Shown here: positions 34,839 through 43,384 of the stretch, in pieces | Position numbering within the stretch: the first letter of the stretch is position 1 | Layout of the letters: each line of letters begins with the position of its first letter | Source: Candidatus Rokuibacteriota bacterium | Lineage (GTDB): Bacteria; Methylomirabilota; Methylomirabilia; Rokubacteriales; CSP1-6 | Direction of reading: 5' to 3' | Assembly (NCBI GenBank): GCA_003220265.1 | Contig: QHRW01000043.1 | Coordinates: 1-49,987, forward strand | DNA: 49,987 nt | Notes under the pieces: generated by a model | What the model was told of the DNA's origin: nothing | Seen by the model: only the letters and a program-made list of their open reading frames with translations | Databases searched by the model: none | Made by a program: the position numbers and the translations under genes

Positions 34839-34876
34839 GAATAGAGGAGAAGTATACCCCGCGACCGAGGACGGAA

Positions 34877-35371
34877 CTAACCGCGGTAATTCGTGAACTG
34901 GAGCGCGATGCCGAGATCTTTGCCCCGCAGCAGGGCCATGATGCTCTGCAGGTCGTCCTTGCTCTTGCCGGTCACGCGCACCTGGTCTTCCTGGATGGAG
35001 GCCTGGACCTTCAGCTTGGTGTCCTTGATCAGCCGCACGATCTCCTTGGCCTTGTCGATGGGGATCCCCTGCTGGAGGCCGATCTTCTGGCGGAAGGTGC
35101 TGCCGGCGGCCGGCTCCACGTCGCCGTAGGTCAGGGCCTTGAGCGGCACGCCACGCTTGTGGAGCTTGGACTGCAGGATGTCCACCACCGCCTTCAGCTT
35201 CATCTCGTCGGCGGAGGTGATGATGATGTCGGTCTTCTCCAGCTTGATCTCGTTCCGGCTCCCTTTGAGGTCGTAGCGCGTGTCCACCTCCCGCCGGGTC
35301 TGGTCCAGCGCGTTGGTGACCTCCTGCATGTCGACCTTGCAGACGATGTCGAAGGAGTTGTCGGCGGCCAT
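34877..35371 (-). CDS. yajQ: YajQ family cyclic-di-GMP-binding protein
   Basis: 164 residues. The two-domain YajQ fold is plain: [21 protein letters not shown] at the N-terminus, [33 protein letters not shown] and [12 protein letters not shown]...[16 protein letters not shown] at the end. Some members bind c-di-GMP and act with transcription factors. The ATG at 35371 is preferred over a longer frame because the fold starts at once. It lies 10 bases after lolA. An HD-GYP regulator is 10 kb away in the same strand run. Confidence 0.93.
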   Translation of the reverse strand: MAADNSFDIVCKVDMQEVTNALDQTRREVDTRYDLKGSRNEIKLEKTDIIITSADEMKLKAVVDILQSKLHKRGVPLKALTYGDVEPAAGSTFRQKIGLQQGIPIDKAKEIVRLIKDTKLKVQASIQEDQVRVTGKSKDDLQSIMALLRGKDLGIALQFTNYRG

Positions 35372-35381
35372 GGGCCCGAGT

Positions 35382-36053
35382 CTACCGCAACGGGACGGTG
35401 GCGACACCTTTCGGCGCCACGAACGTGAAGAGCGAGTCGGGCAGCCCCCCGTTGACGGTGGTCTTGCGGAACAGCATGGTCACCGTGTTCTCGAACTGGT
35501 CGTAGACCACGGCCTTGCGCACTTCCCACGAGCGGGGCTCGAGCGAGAGGATCAGCCGCGACATGGTGGGCAGCGGCTGCTTGGGGGTGAGGTCGAGCAC
35601 GACGTTGCCATCCTTGTCGCGCGGCTCGGCCGGGTTCAATAAGCGCACCGCGAAGTGCTCACGCACCTTCCCCAGGCCGGCCAGGAACGAGCCCGCCGGC
35701 CCGGACAGGGCCTCGGGCGCGGCGCCCGTGTTGACCTGGCTGAGCGCCGGCGTGTAGATCCAGAGCGTCTTGCCGTCGGAGACGATCTGCTGCGGCGTCG
35801 GGTCGGCGTACTCCCAGCGCAGCTTGCCGCCCTTCTTGAGATAGACGGTGCCCTTGGCCGGAATGGACTGGTTCAGGCTCTTGTTGAACGCGGTCTGGTC
35901 GAACTCGGCCTTGAGGTCCGTCATCTTGCCGTACGCGCTTTCGAGGCCGCGCACGGCGTCGTCGAGCGACGTGGCCGGCGTCTGCGCCGCCGCGCGGCCC
36001 GCGACACCCAGGACAAGGAGCACGGCGACGAGCACGAGGCGGTGACGTTGCAT
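35382..36053 (-). CDS. lolA: LolA-like outer-membrane lipoprotein carrier protein
   Basis: 223 residues with a signal peptide ([18 protein letters not shown]). The mature part has the LolA plan: [61 protein letters not shown] and a C-terminal [14 protein letters not shown] region. It ferries lipoproteins across the periplasm, in keeping with the several lipoproteins in this window. GGAG precedes the ATG at 36053. It follows aat with a 47-base gap. Confidence 0.9.
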   Translation of the reverse strand: MQRHRLVLVAVLLVLGVAGRAAAQTPATSLDDAVRGLESAYGKMTDLKAEFDQTAFNKSLNQSIPAKGTVYLKKGGKLRWEYADPTPQQIVSDGKTLWIYTPALSQVNTGAAPEALSGPAGSFLAGLGKVREHFAVRLLNPAEPRDKDGNVVLDLTPKQPLPTMSRLILSLEPRSWEVRKAVVYDQFENTVTMLFRKTTVNGGLPDSLFTFVAPKGVATVPLR

Positions 36054-36100
36054 GGCTCCACTGTACCCCGTGCGGTAGACGGACGCGACGGCCCGGCGCT

Positions 36101-36790
36101 TCACGGCGCCACGCGCACGGCGCGCGTCACAGCCTCTCTCACGCGCGCAAGGTAGTCGCGCCGCGGAATCGTGCTGGCCCCCAGCGAGGTCAGGTGCGGC
36201 GAAGGCACCTGGACGTCGAGCACTGTGACACCCACGCGGCGGGCGTGGGCGACGAGCCCGACCAGCGCCACCTTCGAGGCGTCGCGGGCGCGGTGAAACA
36301 TCGACTCGGCCGAGAAGAGCGCGCCCACCGCCACGCCGTAGAGCCCGCCGGCCAGCGTGCCGTCCGCCGCCCACACCTCCACGCTGTGGGCCCAGCCGAG
36401 CCGGTGCAGGCGGACGTAGGCCGCGCGCAGCGTGGGCGTGATCCACGTGTCCTCGCGGTCGGCGCAGCCGGCGATGACGTCGGCGAAGGCGGCGTTGAGT
36501 GTGACGCGGAAGCGGCCCTGGCGCAGCCGGCGCGCCAGGCTGCGCGAGACGTGCAGCCCGTCCAGCGGGAGGATGGCGCGCGGGTCGGGCGACCACCACA
36601 GCAGCTCCTGGTCCTCGTACGGCCACGGAAAGATCCCCGCGCGGTACGCCGCGATCAGCGTGGACGGCTCGAGATCACCGCCCTCGGCCAGCAGCCCCTC
36701 GGGGTCGGCACGGGCGGGATCCGGGAACTCGAAGCGGCACGGCGCCAGGACGGCCGGCCGCGGCGTGGGCGCGACGACGACCTCGATCAC
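36101..36790 (-). CDS. aat: Leucyl/phenylalanyl-tRNA--protein transferase
   Basis: 229 residues from a GTG. Aat adds Leu or Phe to proteins with N-terminal Lys or Arg, marking them for ClpSAP. FPDPARADPEGLLAEGGDL, YRAGIFPWPYEDQ, WWSPDPRAILPLDGLHVSRS, ADGTLAGGLYGVAVGALFSAESMFHR (given in part) and DVQVPSPHLTSLGA are the family blocks. It starts 9 bases after the pilB stop, so the two are probably co-transcribed. Confidence 0.95.
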   Translation of the reverse strand: MIEVVVAPTPRPAVLAPCRFEFPDPARADPEGLLAEGGDLEPSTLIAAYRAGIFPWPYEDQELLWWSPDPRAILPLDGLHVSRSLARRLRQGRFRVTLNAAFADVIAGCADREDTWITPTLRAAYVRLHRLGWAHSVEVWAADGTLAGGLYGVAVGALFSAESMFHRARDASKVALVGLVAHARRVGVTVLDVQVPSPHLTSLGASTIPRRDYLARVREAVTRAVRVAP

Positions 36791-36799
36791 GCCCCCAGC

Positions 36800-38593
36800 T
36801 TACTCGGCGGTGACGCGGAGGACTTCCTCGACGGTGGTGACGCCTTCCAGGACCTTGGCCAGGCCGGCCTCGCGAAGCGTCCGCATGCCGAGGTCGCGGC
36901 CGACCTTCTTGATCTCGGCCGTGGTGGCGCCGGTATTGATCTGGTCGCGGATCTCCCGGGTGACGGGCAGCAGCTCGTAGAGCGCCATGCGCCCCTTGAG
37001 CCCCGTGAAGCTGCACGTCTGGCAGCCGCGCCCGCGGTAGAGGGTGAGCGTGCCGCGCCCCTGGGGCGCCAGGCCGTTGGCGATGAGCTCGCTCTCGTCG
37101 GCCTCGTACGACTCGCGGCACTCCTCGCAGATCTTGCGGGCCAGACGCTGGGCCACGATGAGGCGCAGCGCCGAGCTGAGCAGGAAGGGTGGCACCCCCA
37201 TGTCCACAAGCCGCGCGATCGTCGAAGGCGCGTCGTTGGTGTGCAGCGTGCTCAGGACCAGGTGACCGGTCAACGCGGCGCGGTTGGCGATCTGGGCCGT
37301 CTCCAGGTCGCGGATCTCGCCGACCAGGATGACGTCGGGATCGTGGCGCAGGAACGAGCGCAGCGCGCCGGCGAAGCCGAAGCCGATCTCCTCGTTGACC
37401 TGGACCTGGTTGACGCGGGGGATGTTGTACTCGACGGGATCCTCCAGCGTGAGCAGGTGGATCTCCGGCGTGTTCACCGTCTGCAGCGCCGAGTAGAGCG
37501 TGGTCGTCTTGCCGGAGCCGGTCGGCCCGGTGACGAGGATCATGCCGTGCGTGCAGTGAATGGCCTTCTGGAACTGCTCCAGGCTCCAGGCGTCGAAGCC
37601 GAGCTGCGTCAGGTCGAGCTTGAGCGCGCTCTTGTCGAGCATGCGCAGCACCACGCTCTCGCCGTACAGCGCCGGAATGATCGAGACCCGGAAGTCCACC
37701 TCGCGCGTGCCGTCGCGGAACTTCATGCGGCCGTCCTGTGGCAGGCGGCGCTCGGCGATGTCCAGGTTGCTCATGATCTTGATGCGCGAGACGACGGCCG
37801 CCTCCAGCCGCTTGGCCGGCGCCGTCACGTCCTGCAGGATGCCGTCCACGCGGAAGCGAACCTGGAAGAAGCGCTCGCTCGGCTCCAGGTGGACGTCGGA
37901 GGCGCCGCGCGTCACGGCCTCGAGCAGGATCATGTTCACGAGCCGCACCACCGGCGCCTGGTCGGCGGAGGCCCGCAGGTCGAGGGGGTTGGCCTCGACG
38001 GTCGTCTCGACGTTCTCGGCTTCCGCCTCGCTCAGCGCGCTGGCCAGCCTGGTCTTCTGCGTCTCGTAGAACTGCTCGAGGGCCTGCCGGATCACCGAGG
38101 GCCGCGCGATCACCGGAAACACGCGCATGCCGGTCCGGAAGGCCACGTCGTCCACGGCCGAGAGGTTCGTCGGGTCGATCATGGCCAGCGTGAGCGCGCC
38201 GGCGCTGCGGCCGATGGGGATCACCTCGTGCTTGAGCGCGATGCCGGCAGGCACCATCCGGAGGATCTCCGGCGCGATACCGCCCTCGGGGAAGACGACG
38301 AACGGGATCCGGTAGTGGCGCGCCTGCGCGTCCACCATCTGGTCCTCGGTCATCAGTCCCAGGCGCACCACCAGCACGGGCAGCTTCTCGTTCGTGCGCT
38401 TCTGCTCGGCCATGAGGAGGCTGAACTGCTCCGAGGTGATGAGCCCTTCGGCGAGCAGGAAGTCGGAGAGTCGCCGCCGCTGTGTCAGGCCGTCGGCGGG
38501 CGCGGCCGCCCCGCCGCTGGACGGGCTGTCTGGCGGAGGGGTGTTTTGGCGGGCCCAGTCCCGGTCCACAGCCTGCTTGGCGGCAGGTTTCAT
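36800..38593 (-). CDS. pilB: Type IV pilus assembly ATPase PilB (GspE/PulE family)
   Basis: 597 residues. The N-terminal T2SSE_N domain (about 40-190) precedes the ATPase core: Walker A GPTGSGKTTT at about 356-364, Asp box TLEDPVEYNIP, Walker B DVILVGEIRD and His box LTGHLVLSTLHTNDAP. The zinc-binding cysteines C489, C492, C524 and C527 are present. It powers pilus extension. No other pil genes lie in the window. The ATG at 38593 has no clear ribosome site, and a sigma54-like promoter lies just upstream, so a start a few codons later is possible. Confidence 0.92.
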   Translation of the reverse strand: MKPAAKQAVDRDWARQNTPPPDSPSSGGAAAPADGLTQRRRLSDFLLAEGLITSEQFSLLMAEQKRTNEKLPVLVVRLGLMTEDQMVDAQARHYRIPFVVFPEGGIAPEILRMVPAGIALKHEVIPIGRSAGALTLAMIDPTNLSAVDDVAFRTGMRVFPVIARPSVIRQALEQFYETQKTRLASALSEAEAENVETTVEANPLDLRASADQAPVVRLVNMILLEAVTRGASDVHLEPSERFFQVRFRVDGILQDVTAPAKRLEAAVVSRIKIMSNLDIAERRLPQDGRMKFRDGTREVDFRVSIIPALYGESVVLRMLDKSALKLDLTQLGFDAWSLEQFQKAIHCTHGMILVTGPTGSGKTTTLYSALQTVNTPEIHLLTLEDPVEYNIPRVNQVQVNEEIGFGFAGALRSFLRHDPDVILVGEIRDLETAQIANRAALTGHLVLSTLHTNDAPSTIARLVDMGVPPFLLSSALRLIVAQRLARKICEECRESYEADESELIANGLAPQGRGTLTLYRGRGCQTCSFTGLKGRMALYELLPVTREIRDQINTGATTAEIKKVGRDLGMRTLREAGLAKVLEGVTTVEEVLRVTAE

Positions 38594-38611
38594 GGCGGCG
38601 GCGGGGCAAGG

Positions 38612-38628
38612 TGCAAGGTCGGCACCAA
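38612..38628 (-). promoter_or_regulatory. Sigma54-type promoter candidate for pilB
   Basis: On the minus strand TTGGTGCCGACCTTGCA has GG and GC exactly 10 bases apart, the -24/-12 spacing of sigma54 promoters, which often drive pilus genes. Transcription would start near 38601, leaving a leader of about 8 bases before the ATG at 38593; this short leader weakens the call unless pilB starts slightly later. Confidence 0.45.
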
Positions 38629-38635
38629 TATTGGT
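38624..38635. promoter_or_regulatory. 12-bp perfect palindrome upstream of pilB
   Basis: ACCAATATTGGT is a perfect palindrome in an otherwise GC-rich region, 30 bases before pilB and overlapping the -24 element of the sigma54-like promoter. It may be an operator in the pilB/DUF2339 divergent control region (38594-38836). Confidence 0.4.
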
Positions 38636-38836
38636 ATGACCGACAACTACCGATGGGATAAGTAGCCCACCCGACGCACTGCGGCGGCGACGGACAGAAA
38701 CTGGCCGCGCACGGCAGACGCCTGGCCGGTCGTGAGCCAGGATCGTCTCCACGCAGTAATCTTGCGAATCCGGCCTCGGAGCGAATCGCCGAGTCCCGGG
38801 TCCCGGGGAGCCGCGTGGTCAGCGCGAGGCGTTGCG

Positions 38837-41317
38837 ATGGAAGCGATGATCGCCCTGCTGGTCCTCCTGGTGGTCGTGGGGCCGCTCGCGGCGCTGGTCC
38901 TGTCCCTCACGCTCCGCCGCCGCGTCCGCGAGCTGGAGCTGCGCCTGCTGCTCCTGGAAAACGAGCGCACCGAGCGCACACGCGCTACCGCACGCGCGCC
39001 CGAGCCCGTCCGCCCGCCGAGCACAACCGAACCGGCACAGCCCATACCGGTCGAATCCAGAACGGTGCAGCCCACCGCGCGGCTACAGGAACCGGCCGAC
39101 GCCACGCCGGTGCAGCACGCAACGCGGCTACGGGAACCGGCCGACCCCACGCCGGTGCCGCACGCAACGCGGCTACGGGAACCGGCCGACCCCACGCCGG
39201 TGCACGCAACGCGGCTACAGGAACCGGCCGACGCCACGCCGGTGCAGCACGCAACGCGGCTACAGGAACCGGCCGACGCCACGCCGGTGCAGCACGCAAC
39301 GCGAACCGGGGGGTCTGGGGGGAGCGGTACGCGCCCCCCAGCACAATGGAGCAACCTCGAGCAGCGGCTCGGCGGCACGTGGCTCAATCGCGTGGGCGCG
39401 CTCGTGCTCACGCTCGGCATCGCGTTCTTCTTGAAGTACGCGTTCGACAACCAGTGGATCCAGCCGGCCGGCCGCGTCGCCCTCGGCCTCGTGGCCGGCG
39501 CGCTGCTGCTGCTCGTCGGCGAGCGGCTGCAGCGCGCCGCGTATCGCGGGCCGGCCCAGGGCGTGGTCGCCGTCGGCATCGCCGCGCTCTACCTGAGCGT
39601 CTACGCGGCCTTCGCCTTCTACCAGCTCGTCACGCAGCCGGTTGCCTTCGCCGTCATGGTGCTGGTGACCGCGACCGCCGCCGCCCTCGCGCTGCACCAC
39701 GACGCGCGCGCCGTGGCCGTCCTGGCCAACCTGGGCGGATTTCTCACGCCGATCCTGCTCGCCACCGACCGCGACGCGGGCACCGCGCTCTTCGGCTACC
39801 TGGCCGTGCTCGACGCCGGCATGCTGGTCGTCGCCTGGCACCGCCGCTGGCCCGAGCTCGGCCTCATGAGCTTCGCGTTCACGCACGCGCTCTACGTGGC
39901 GTGGTTCCAGCGCTGGTACACGACGACGCCGTCGCAGCAGGGCGTCGCGCTCGTCGCCGCCGGCGTGTTCCTCGTGCTGTTCTCGCTGGTGGCGCCGACG
40001 GAGGCGCTGTCGCGACGGTTGCCGCCGCGACCCGAGCACCTCTGGCGCGGGCCCGCCCTCATCGCGCTGGCAGCGCCCGTGGCCGCGTTCGTGGCGGCGC
40101 GCGAGGTGCTCCATCCCGCGCACGTCACGTGGCTGGCCGTGGCGTGCCTGGTGCTGGCCGCCTATTACCTGGGGCTCGCGCAGTCCACGGCGAAGGCGCC
40201 CGGCGTCGGACCCCTGCTGGTCATGCTCCACGGCGCCGTCTCGCTGGCCTTCCTCACGCTGACCTTTCCCGTGCAGTTCGCCGAGCACGGCGTGGCGATC
40301 GCGTGGAGCGTCGAAGGCGCGGCGATCGTGTGGGGCGGGTTCCGTCTCGACGCGCGGCCGCTGCGACTGGGCGGCCTCGTGGTGCTGGCGCTCGCCGCCG
40401 TGCGCTGGATGACCTTGTTCGGCGAGCGCACGGCGCATCGCGGGGTGTTCGTCCTCGACCATCCGGCGTGGTCGGCCACGGTGGCGTTCGTGGCGGCCAG
40501 CGCGTTGGCCGCGCTCGCCTACCATGCGAACGGCCGAGGGCGGCGTGAGCGCGAGCAGTTCGCCGGCCCGGCGCTGGCCCTGGCCGCGGTGCTGAGCGCG
40601 ACCATCTTCCTGCACGTCGAGCTCGAGCGGCACGTCGCGCTCGGCCTCGAGCGCCCGACCCAGGCGCTGATCGCCACCCTGCTCTGGCTGGCGGCCGCCA
40701 CGCTCACGCTCGGCCTGGCCGGCGCCGATCGCACGCAGGTGCTGCTCGGCGCCGCCACCCTCCTGCTCCTCTTCGTCGGGCTCGGCGCCATCAACGGCGA
40801 CCTCGAGCGCTGGCGGGCCGCGCGCGCGACGCTCACGCCACTGGCCAATTTCCGGTTCGTGGTGGGGCTCCTCATCGTCGGCGTCTACGCCCTGTACGCG
40901 CGGCTGGTGCGCACGCTCGGGCTGCCCGCGGCCACCGAGCAGCCGCTGCGCACCGCCGCGACCGCCGGCGCCGCGCTGTTCCTGCTCTGGCACCTGAGCA
41001 TGGAGATCGTGCTGCTGCCGCTCGAGAGCGTCGCCCCGGGCGACGTCACGATGGCCCATCACATGGGCCTGTCGATCCTGTGGACGCTCTACGCGTTCGT
41101 GGCGATGGGCATCGGCCTCCAGCGCCAGCACGGCGCGCTGCGCTTCGGCGCCATCGGGCTCTTCGCGCTCACCGTGGTGAAGGTGTTCCTGGTGGACCTC
41201 GGCCGGCTGGATGCGGGCTACCGGATCCTCTCGTTCGTCGTGCTCGGCGGTCTGCTGATCCTGGCCTCCTTCCTCTACACGCGCTATCGCGAGCGCCTGG
41301 CCGGGAGCGGCTCGTGA
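38837..41317 (+). CDS. DUF2339 multi-pass membrane protein
   Basis: 826 residues from ATG 38837 (GAGG about ten bases upstream; an earlier GTG at 38732 adds no recognisable sequence). An N-terminal helix (MIALLVLLVVVGPLAALVLSL) and a short coiled coil are followed by a repeat-filled linker (about 82-155) and TGGSGGSGTRPP, then by roughly 20 closely packed membrane helices beginning LEQRLGGTWLNRVGALVLTLG, the DUF2339 signature. The function of the family is unknown. The linker DNA is a 45-bp tandem repeat plus a G-rich hairpin. The next gene, DUF3999, overlaps at GTGA; the two families are commonly paired. Confidence 0.88.
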   Translation: MEAMIALLVLLVVVGPLAALVLSLTLRRRVRELELRLLLLENERTERTRATARAPEPVRPPSTTEPAQPIPVESRTVQPTARLQEPADATPVQHATRLREPADPTPVPHATRLREPADPTPVHATRLQEPADATPVQHATRLQEPADATPVQHATRTGGSGGSGTRPPAQWSNLEQRLGGTWLNRVGALVLTLGIAFFLKYAFDNQWIQPAGRVALGLVAGALLLLVGERLQRAAYRGPAQGVVAVGIAALYLSVYAAFAFYQLVTQPVAFAVMVLVTATAAALALHHDARAVAVLANLGGFLTPILLATDRDAGTALFGYLAVLDAGMLVVAWHRRWPELGLMSFAFTHALYVAWFQRWYTTTPSQQGVALVAAGVFLVLFSLVAPTEALSRRLPPRPEHLWRGPALIALAAPVAAFVAAREVLHPAHVTWLAVACLVLAAYYLGLAQSTAKAPGVGPLLVMLHGAVSLAFLTLTFPVQFAEHGVAIAWSVEGAAIVWGGFRLDARPLRLGGLVVLALAAVRWMTLFGERTAHRGVFVLDHPAWSATVAFVAASALAALAYHANGRGRREREQFAGPALALAAVLSATIFLHVELERHVALGLERPTQALIATLLWLAAATLTLGLAGADRTQVLLGAATLLLLFVGLGAINGDLERWRAARATLTPLANFRFVVGLLIVGVYALYARLVRTLGLPAATEQPLRTAATAGAALFLLWHLSMEIVLLPLESVAPGDVTMAHHMGLSILWTLYAFVAMGIGLQRQHGALRFGAIGLFALTVVKVFLVDLGRLDAGYRILSFVVLGGLLILASFLYTRYRERLAGSGS
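39080..39301 (+). repeat. 45-bp in-frame tandem repeat (five copies) in the DUF2339 gene
   Basis: Copies at 39080, 39125, 39170 (42 bp, one codon missing), 39212 and 39257. Each encodes RLQEPADATPVQHAT or the variant RLREPADPTPVPHAT. Copies 4 and 5 look identical and match copy 1, while 2 and 3 share the Arg/Pro variant, which points to recent expansion. Copy number is expected to vary between strains. Confidence 0.95.
39308..39341. repeat. G-rich hairpin repeat inside the DUF2339 coding frame
   Basis: GGGGGG (39308-39313), then CTGGGGGGAGCG (39315-39326), loop GTA, CGCGCCCCCCAG (39330-39341). Eleven of twelve arm positions pair (one A-G mismatch). It matches the plan of the hairpin before rarA (9304-9336), including GGGGGGAGCGG and an A-rich tail, but here it is read in frame as TGGSGGSGTRPPAQ. 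Confidence 0.75.
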
Positions 41318-42549
41318 TCGTCCTCCTGCTCATTCTGCTGGCGGCGGCGCCGGCGGCGGCCGACACCCCGGAGACGTGGACCACCCGGCGGGCGATCGTG
41401 CTGCCCGCCCTCGGCGAGCGCGCGTTCGTCGAGGTGCCCCTGGACGCCGAGGTCTACGCGGGCGCCACGCCGGGCCTGGGCGACCTGCGCGTGCGCGAGC
41501 GCGGCGGCGCCGAGGTGGGCTACGTCGTGCGCCGGCACGACCGCGAGGCAGGGCGCACCGAGCGCGAGGCGGGGCTGCTCGACCTGGTGGTGACGCCCGA
41601 GCGGGAGACGCGCTTCGTGCTCGATCTCGGTCCCCGTCCGGCGCTCCACTCCGGCGTCCGCGTGCGGATGGGCGACAAGGCCGGCTCGTTCCGCGTGCCG
41701 GTGCGCGTCGAGACGAGCGGCGACCGCGCCACCTGGGACGTGGCGCGCGCCGCCGGCTTCATCTACGACGTCTCGGGCGAGACGCGGGCGAGCGACACGA
41801 CCGTCAGCTATCCGGTCTCGAGCGCCCGCTGGTTGCGCGTGACGCTCGAGCCCGCCTTCGGCGCGCCGCTGCCCGTGCGGGGCGCCACCGTGCTCTTCGC
41901 CGGCACGGGCGTCGAGCGCGAGGACGAGGCTGTCCCCGCCACGATCGTCGAGCGCGACCGTGACGGCGCGCGCAAGCAGAGCCGCGTGGTGCTCGACCTG
42001 GGCAGCCGGCGGCCGTTCGATCGCCTCGAGCTCGACGTGGCCGACCGCAACTTCCACCGCGTGGTGACCGTCGAGGCCGGCGACGACCGCCGCCAGTGGC
42101 GCTGGGCCGGCAGCGGTGCGGTGAGCGCGCTCGACACGCCACGTGTGCGCGAGCGCGAGACCCGCGTGCGCCTGCCGGAGACCTCGGCGCGCTACGTGCG
42201 GCTGACCATCCACAACCAGGACGACCGGCCGCTGGAGACCACCGGCGTCCGCGCGAGCGCGCCCCGGCGCTCGCTGGTGTTCGAGGCGGTGGCCGGGCGC
42301 GAGTACGTGCTGGACTACGGCAACCCGCGGGCGACGGCCCCGCATTACGACGCCGAGCGCACCGTGCGCGCGCTGGCCGGCGTGCGCCTCACGCCGGCCA
42401 CGCTCGGCCCGCCCGCGCCGGTGCCGCCGCCGCCCCGCGCGCCCTGGCTCGACGCCCAGCCGGTGGTCATGTGGGCCGCCATGGCCGTGGCGGTCCTGGC
42501 CCTCGGCGCCCTGCTCGTGCGCCTCGCGCGCAGCGTCCGGACCATTTGA
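41314..42549 (+). CDS. DUF3999-like exported membrane-anchored protein
   Basis: 411 residues from GTG 41314 in a GTGA overlap with the DUF2339 gene. A signal peptide (IVLLLILLAAAPAAA) is followed by beta-rich repeats (VPLDAEVYAGATPGLGDLRVRE; discoidin-like SARWLRVTLEP and SARYVRLTIHNQDDRPLE) and a C-terminal membrane helix (VVMWAAMAVAVLALGALLVRL). This is the plan of DUF3999, the usual partner of DUF2339. The periplasmic part resembles carbohydrate-binding beta sandwiches, so a role in envelope polysaccharide handling is possible but unproven. Confidence 0.8.
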   Translation: MIVLLLILLAAAPAAADTPETWTTRRAIVLPALGERAFVEVPLDAEVYAGATPGLGDLRVRERGGAEVGYVVRRHDREAGRTEREAGLLDLVVTPERETRFVLDLGPRPALHSGVRVRMGDKAGSFRVPVRVETSGDRATWDVARAAGFIYDVSGETRASDTTVSYPVSSARWLRVTLEPAFGAPLPVRGATVLFAGTGVEREDEAVPATIVERDRDGARKQSRVVLDLGSRRPFDRLELDVADRNFHRVVTVEAGDDRRQWRWAGSGAVSALDTPRVRERETRVRLPETSARYVRLTIHNQDDRPLETTGVRASAPRRSLVFEAVAGREYVLDYGNPRATAPHYDAERTVRALAGVRLTPATLGPPAPVPPPPRAPWLDAQPVVMWAAMAVAVLALGALLVRLARSVRTI

Positions 42550-42658
42550 TGTGCTATGCGGCGAGCCGTCGCTAACCGCTGGTCCCACAGGAAGAATCGC
42601 TCCGCCACCGTCTCACCCTACCGCCTCACCAGGCTGCAGCCGCTGCACTGAACGCTGC

Positions 42659-43040
42659 TTGAAGGCACTTGCCGCAGTACTTTTCGGTCTCAACGTCATG
42701 CTATTGGCTGGATGCGGGTCGGAGGTCGCTCGCACAACATCACCATCGGGCAAGGTCGAAGCTGTGCTCGTGGAGTCAAGCGGCGGTGCCGCAACCTCGT
42801 TTGCCTACGAGGTCTTTGTGGTACCGGTGGGCAAGTCAACCTTGTCACACAAGAAGGTGGCGTCGCCCGGCTAACCTCACTCTCGAATATTTGACCGCCG
42901 AGCGGCAGGATCTTCTGTTGCCGAACGTTTTGGTAGCTGGCGAGCAGGTCCGAGTAAGTCTTCGAAGTGGTGTGACCGACCCGAAGGCCCCGCCCGGTGG
43001 GATGCGCTATAACCTCGATGGGCGTCCGGATGACAAATGA
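42659..43040 (+). pseudogene. Frameshifted, internally shortened lipoprotein gene in an integron-type cassette
   Basis: From TTG 42659 the frame reads LKALAAVLFGLNVMLLAGCGS, a lipoprotein signal, then SPSGKVEAVLVESSGGAATSFAYEVFVVPVGK, and stops at 42874. The next phase continues NLTLEYLTAERQDLLLPN and ends SLRSGVTDPKAPPGGMRYNL up to the stop at 43038-43040. Together they match a common plan of small lipoproteins whose middle (about 25-40 residues) is missing here, so this is probably a deletion plus frameshift. An attC-like site follows 21 bases after the stop. Composition is less GC-rich than the flanks. Confidence 0.65.
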
Positions 43041-43061
43041 TTCGATTCTGTCCGACGAGCG

Positions 43062-43121
43062 GCATAACAGGCCGTTTGACCGGACCGGCTTCGCCGGCCG
43101 GTCAACGCCTATCCGTTAGAG
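43062..43121 (+). other. attC-like integron recombination site 1
   Basis: R'' box GCATAAC (43062-43068) and R' box GTTAGAG (43115-43121) enclose a long imperfect palindrome. The arm AGGC-C-GTT-T-GACCGG-A-CCGGC faces GCCGGCCGGTCAACGCCT: all bases pair except single unpaired C, T and A on the left arm, the extrahelical bases that orient attC hairpins. The loop is about TTC. The layout (TAAC...GTTAG ends, inner GTT/AAC boxes) is that of integron cassette sites. Confidence 0.75.
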
Positions 43122-43159
43122 GGACGGCGGGCACCACGACGGGATGGTAGGATCGACGC

Positions 43160-43384
43160 ATGGTCAGATCCGCGCGAGAGCTGTTTGAAGAGGCCATGCG
43201 GCTTGACCCAGAGGAGCGGGCGACGCTGATGCGCCTGCTCATCGACACACTGGATGCCGAGTCGGAGGAAGGCTCCGAGGACGCATGGCGAACGGAAGTC
43301 GAGCGCAGGGTCGCCGAACTAGACGCAGGTGCGGTCGAACCTATTCCGTGGGAAGAGCTTAGAGCGCGGCTGTACCAGCGCTGA
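43160..43384 (+). CDS. Antitoxin of a ParE/RelE-type module (putative addiction module component)
   Basis: 74 residues. It matches the small acidic 'addiction module component' family (TIGR02574-like): ARELFEEAMRLDPEERATLMRLLIDTLD at the start (shown in part elsewhere as LDPEERATLMRLLIDTL) and WRTEVERRVAELDAGAVEPIPWEE, the region that wraps the toxin. Such antitoxins also repress their own promoter. The gene starts 38 bases after attC-like site 1 and is followed without a gap by the toxin gene. Confidence 0.85.
   Translation: MVRSARELFEEAMRLDPEERATLMRLLIDTLDAESEEGSEDAWRTEVERRVAELDAGAVEPIPWEELRARLYQR

Noticed and set aside
42550..42658. A third attC-like site before the lipoprotein pseudogene
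   Set aside because: GCTAAC near 42571 resembles an R'' box, but no matching GTTRRRY box or paired arms follow before the gene.
42877..43065. Small minus-strand frame over the lipoprotein pseudogene
   Set aside because: No ribosome site or similarity, and it conflicts with two plus-strand protein-like stretches.
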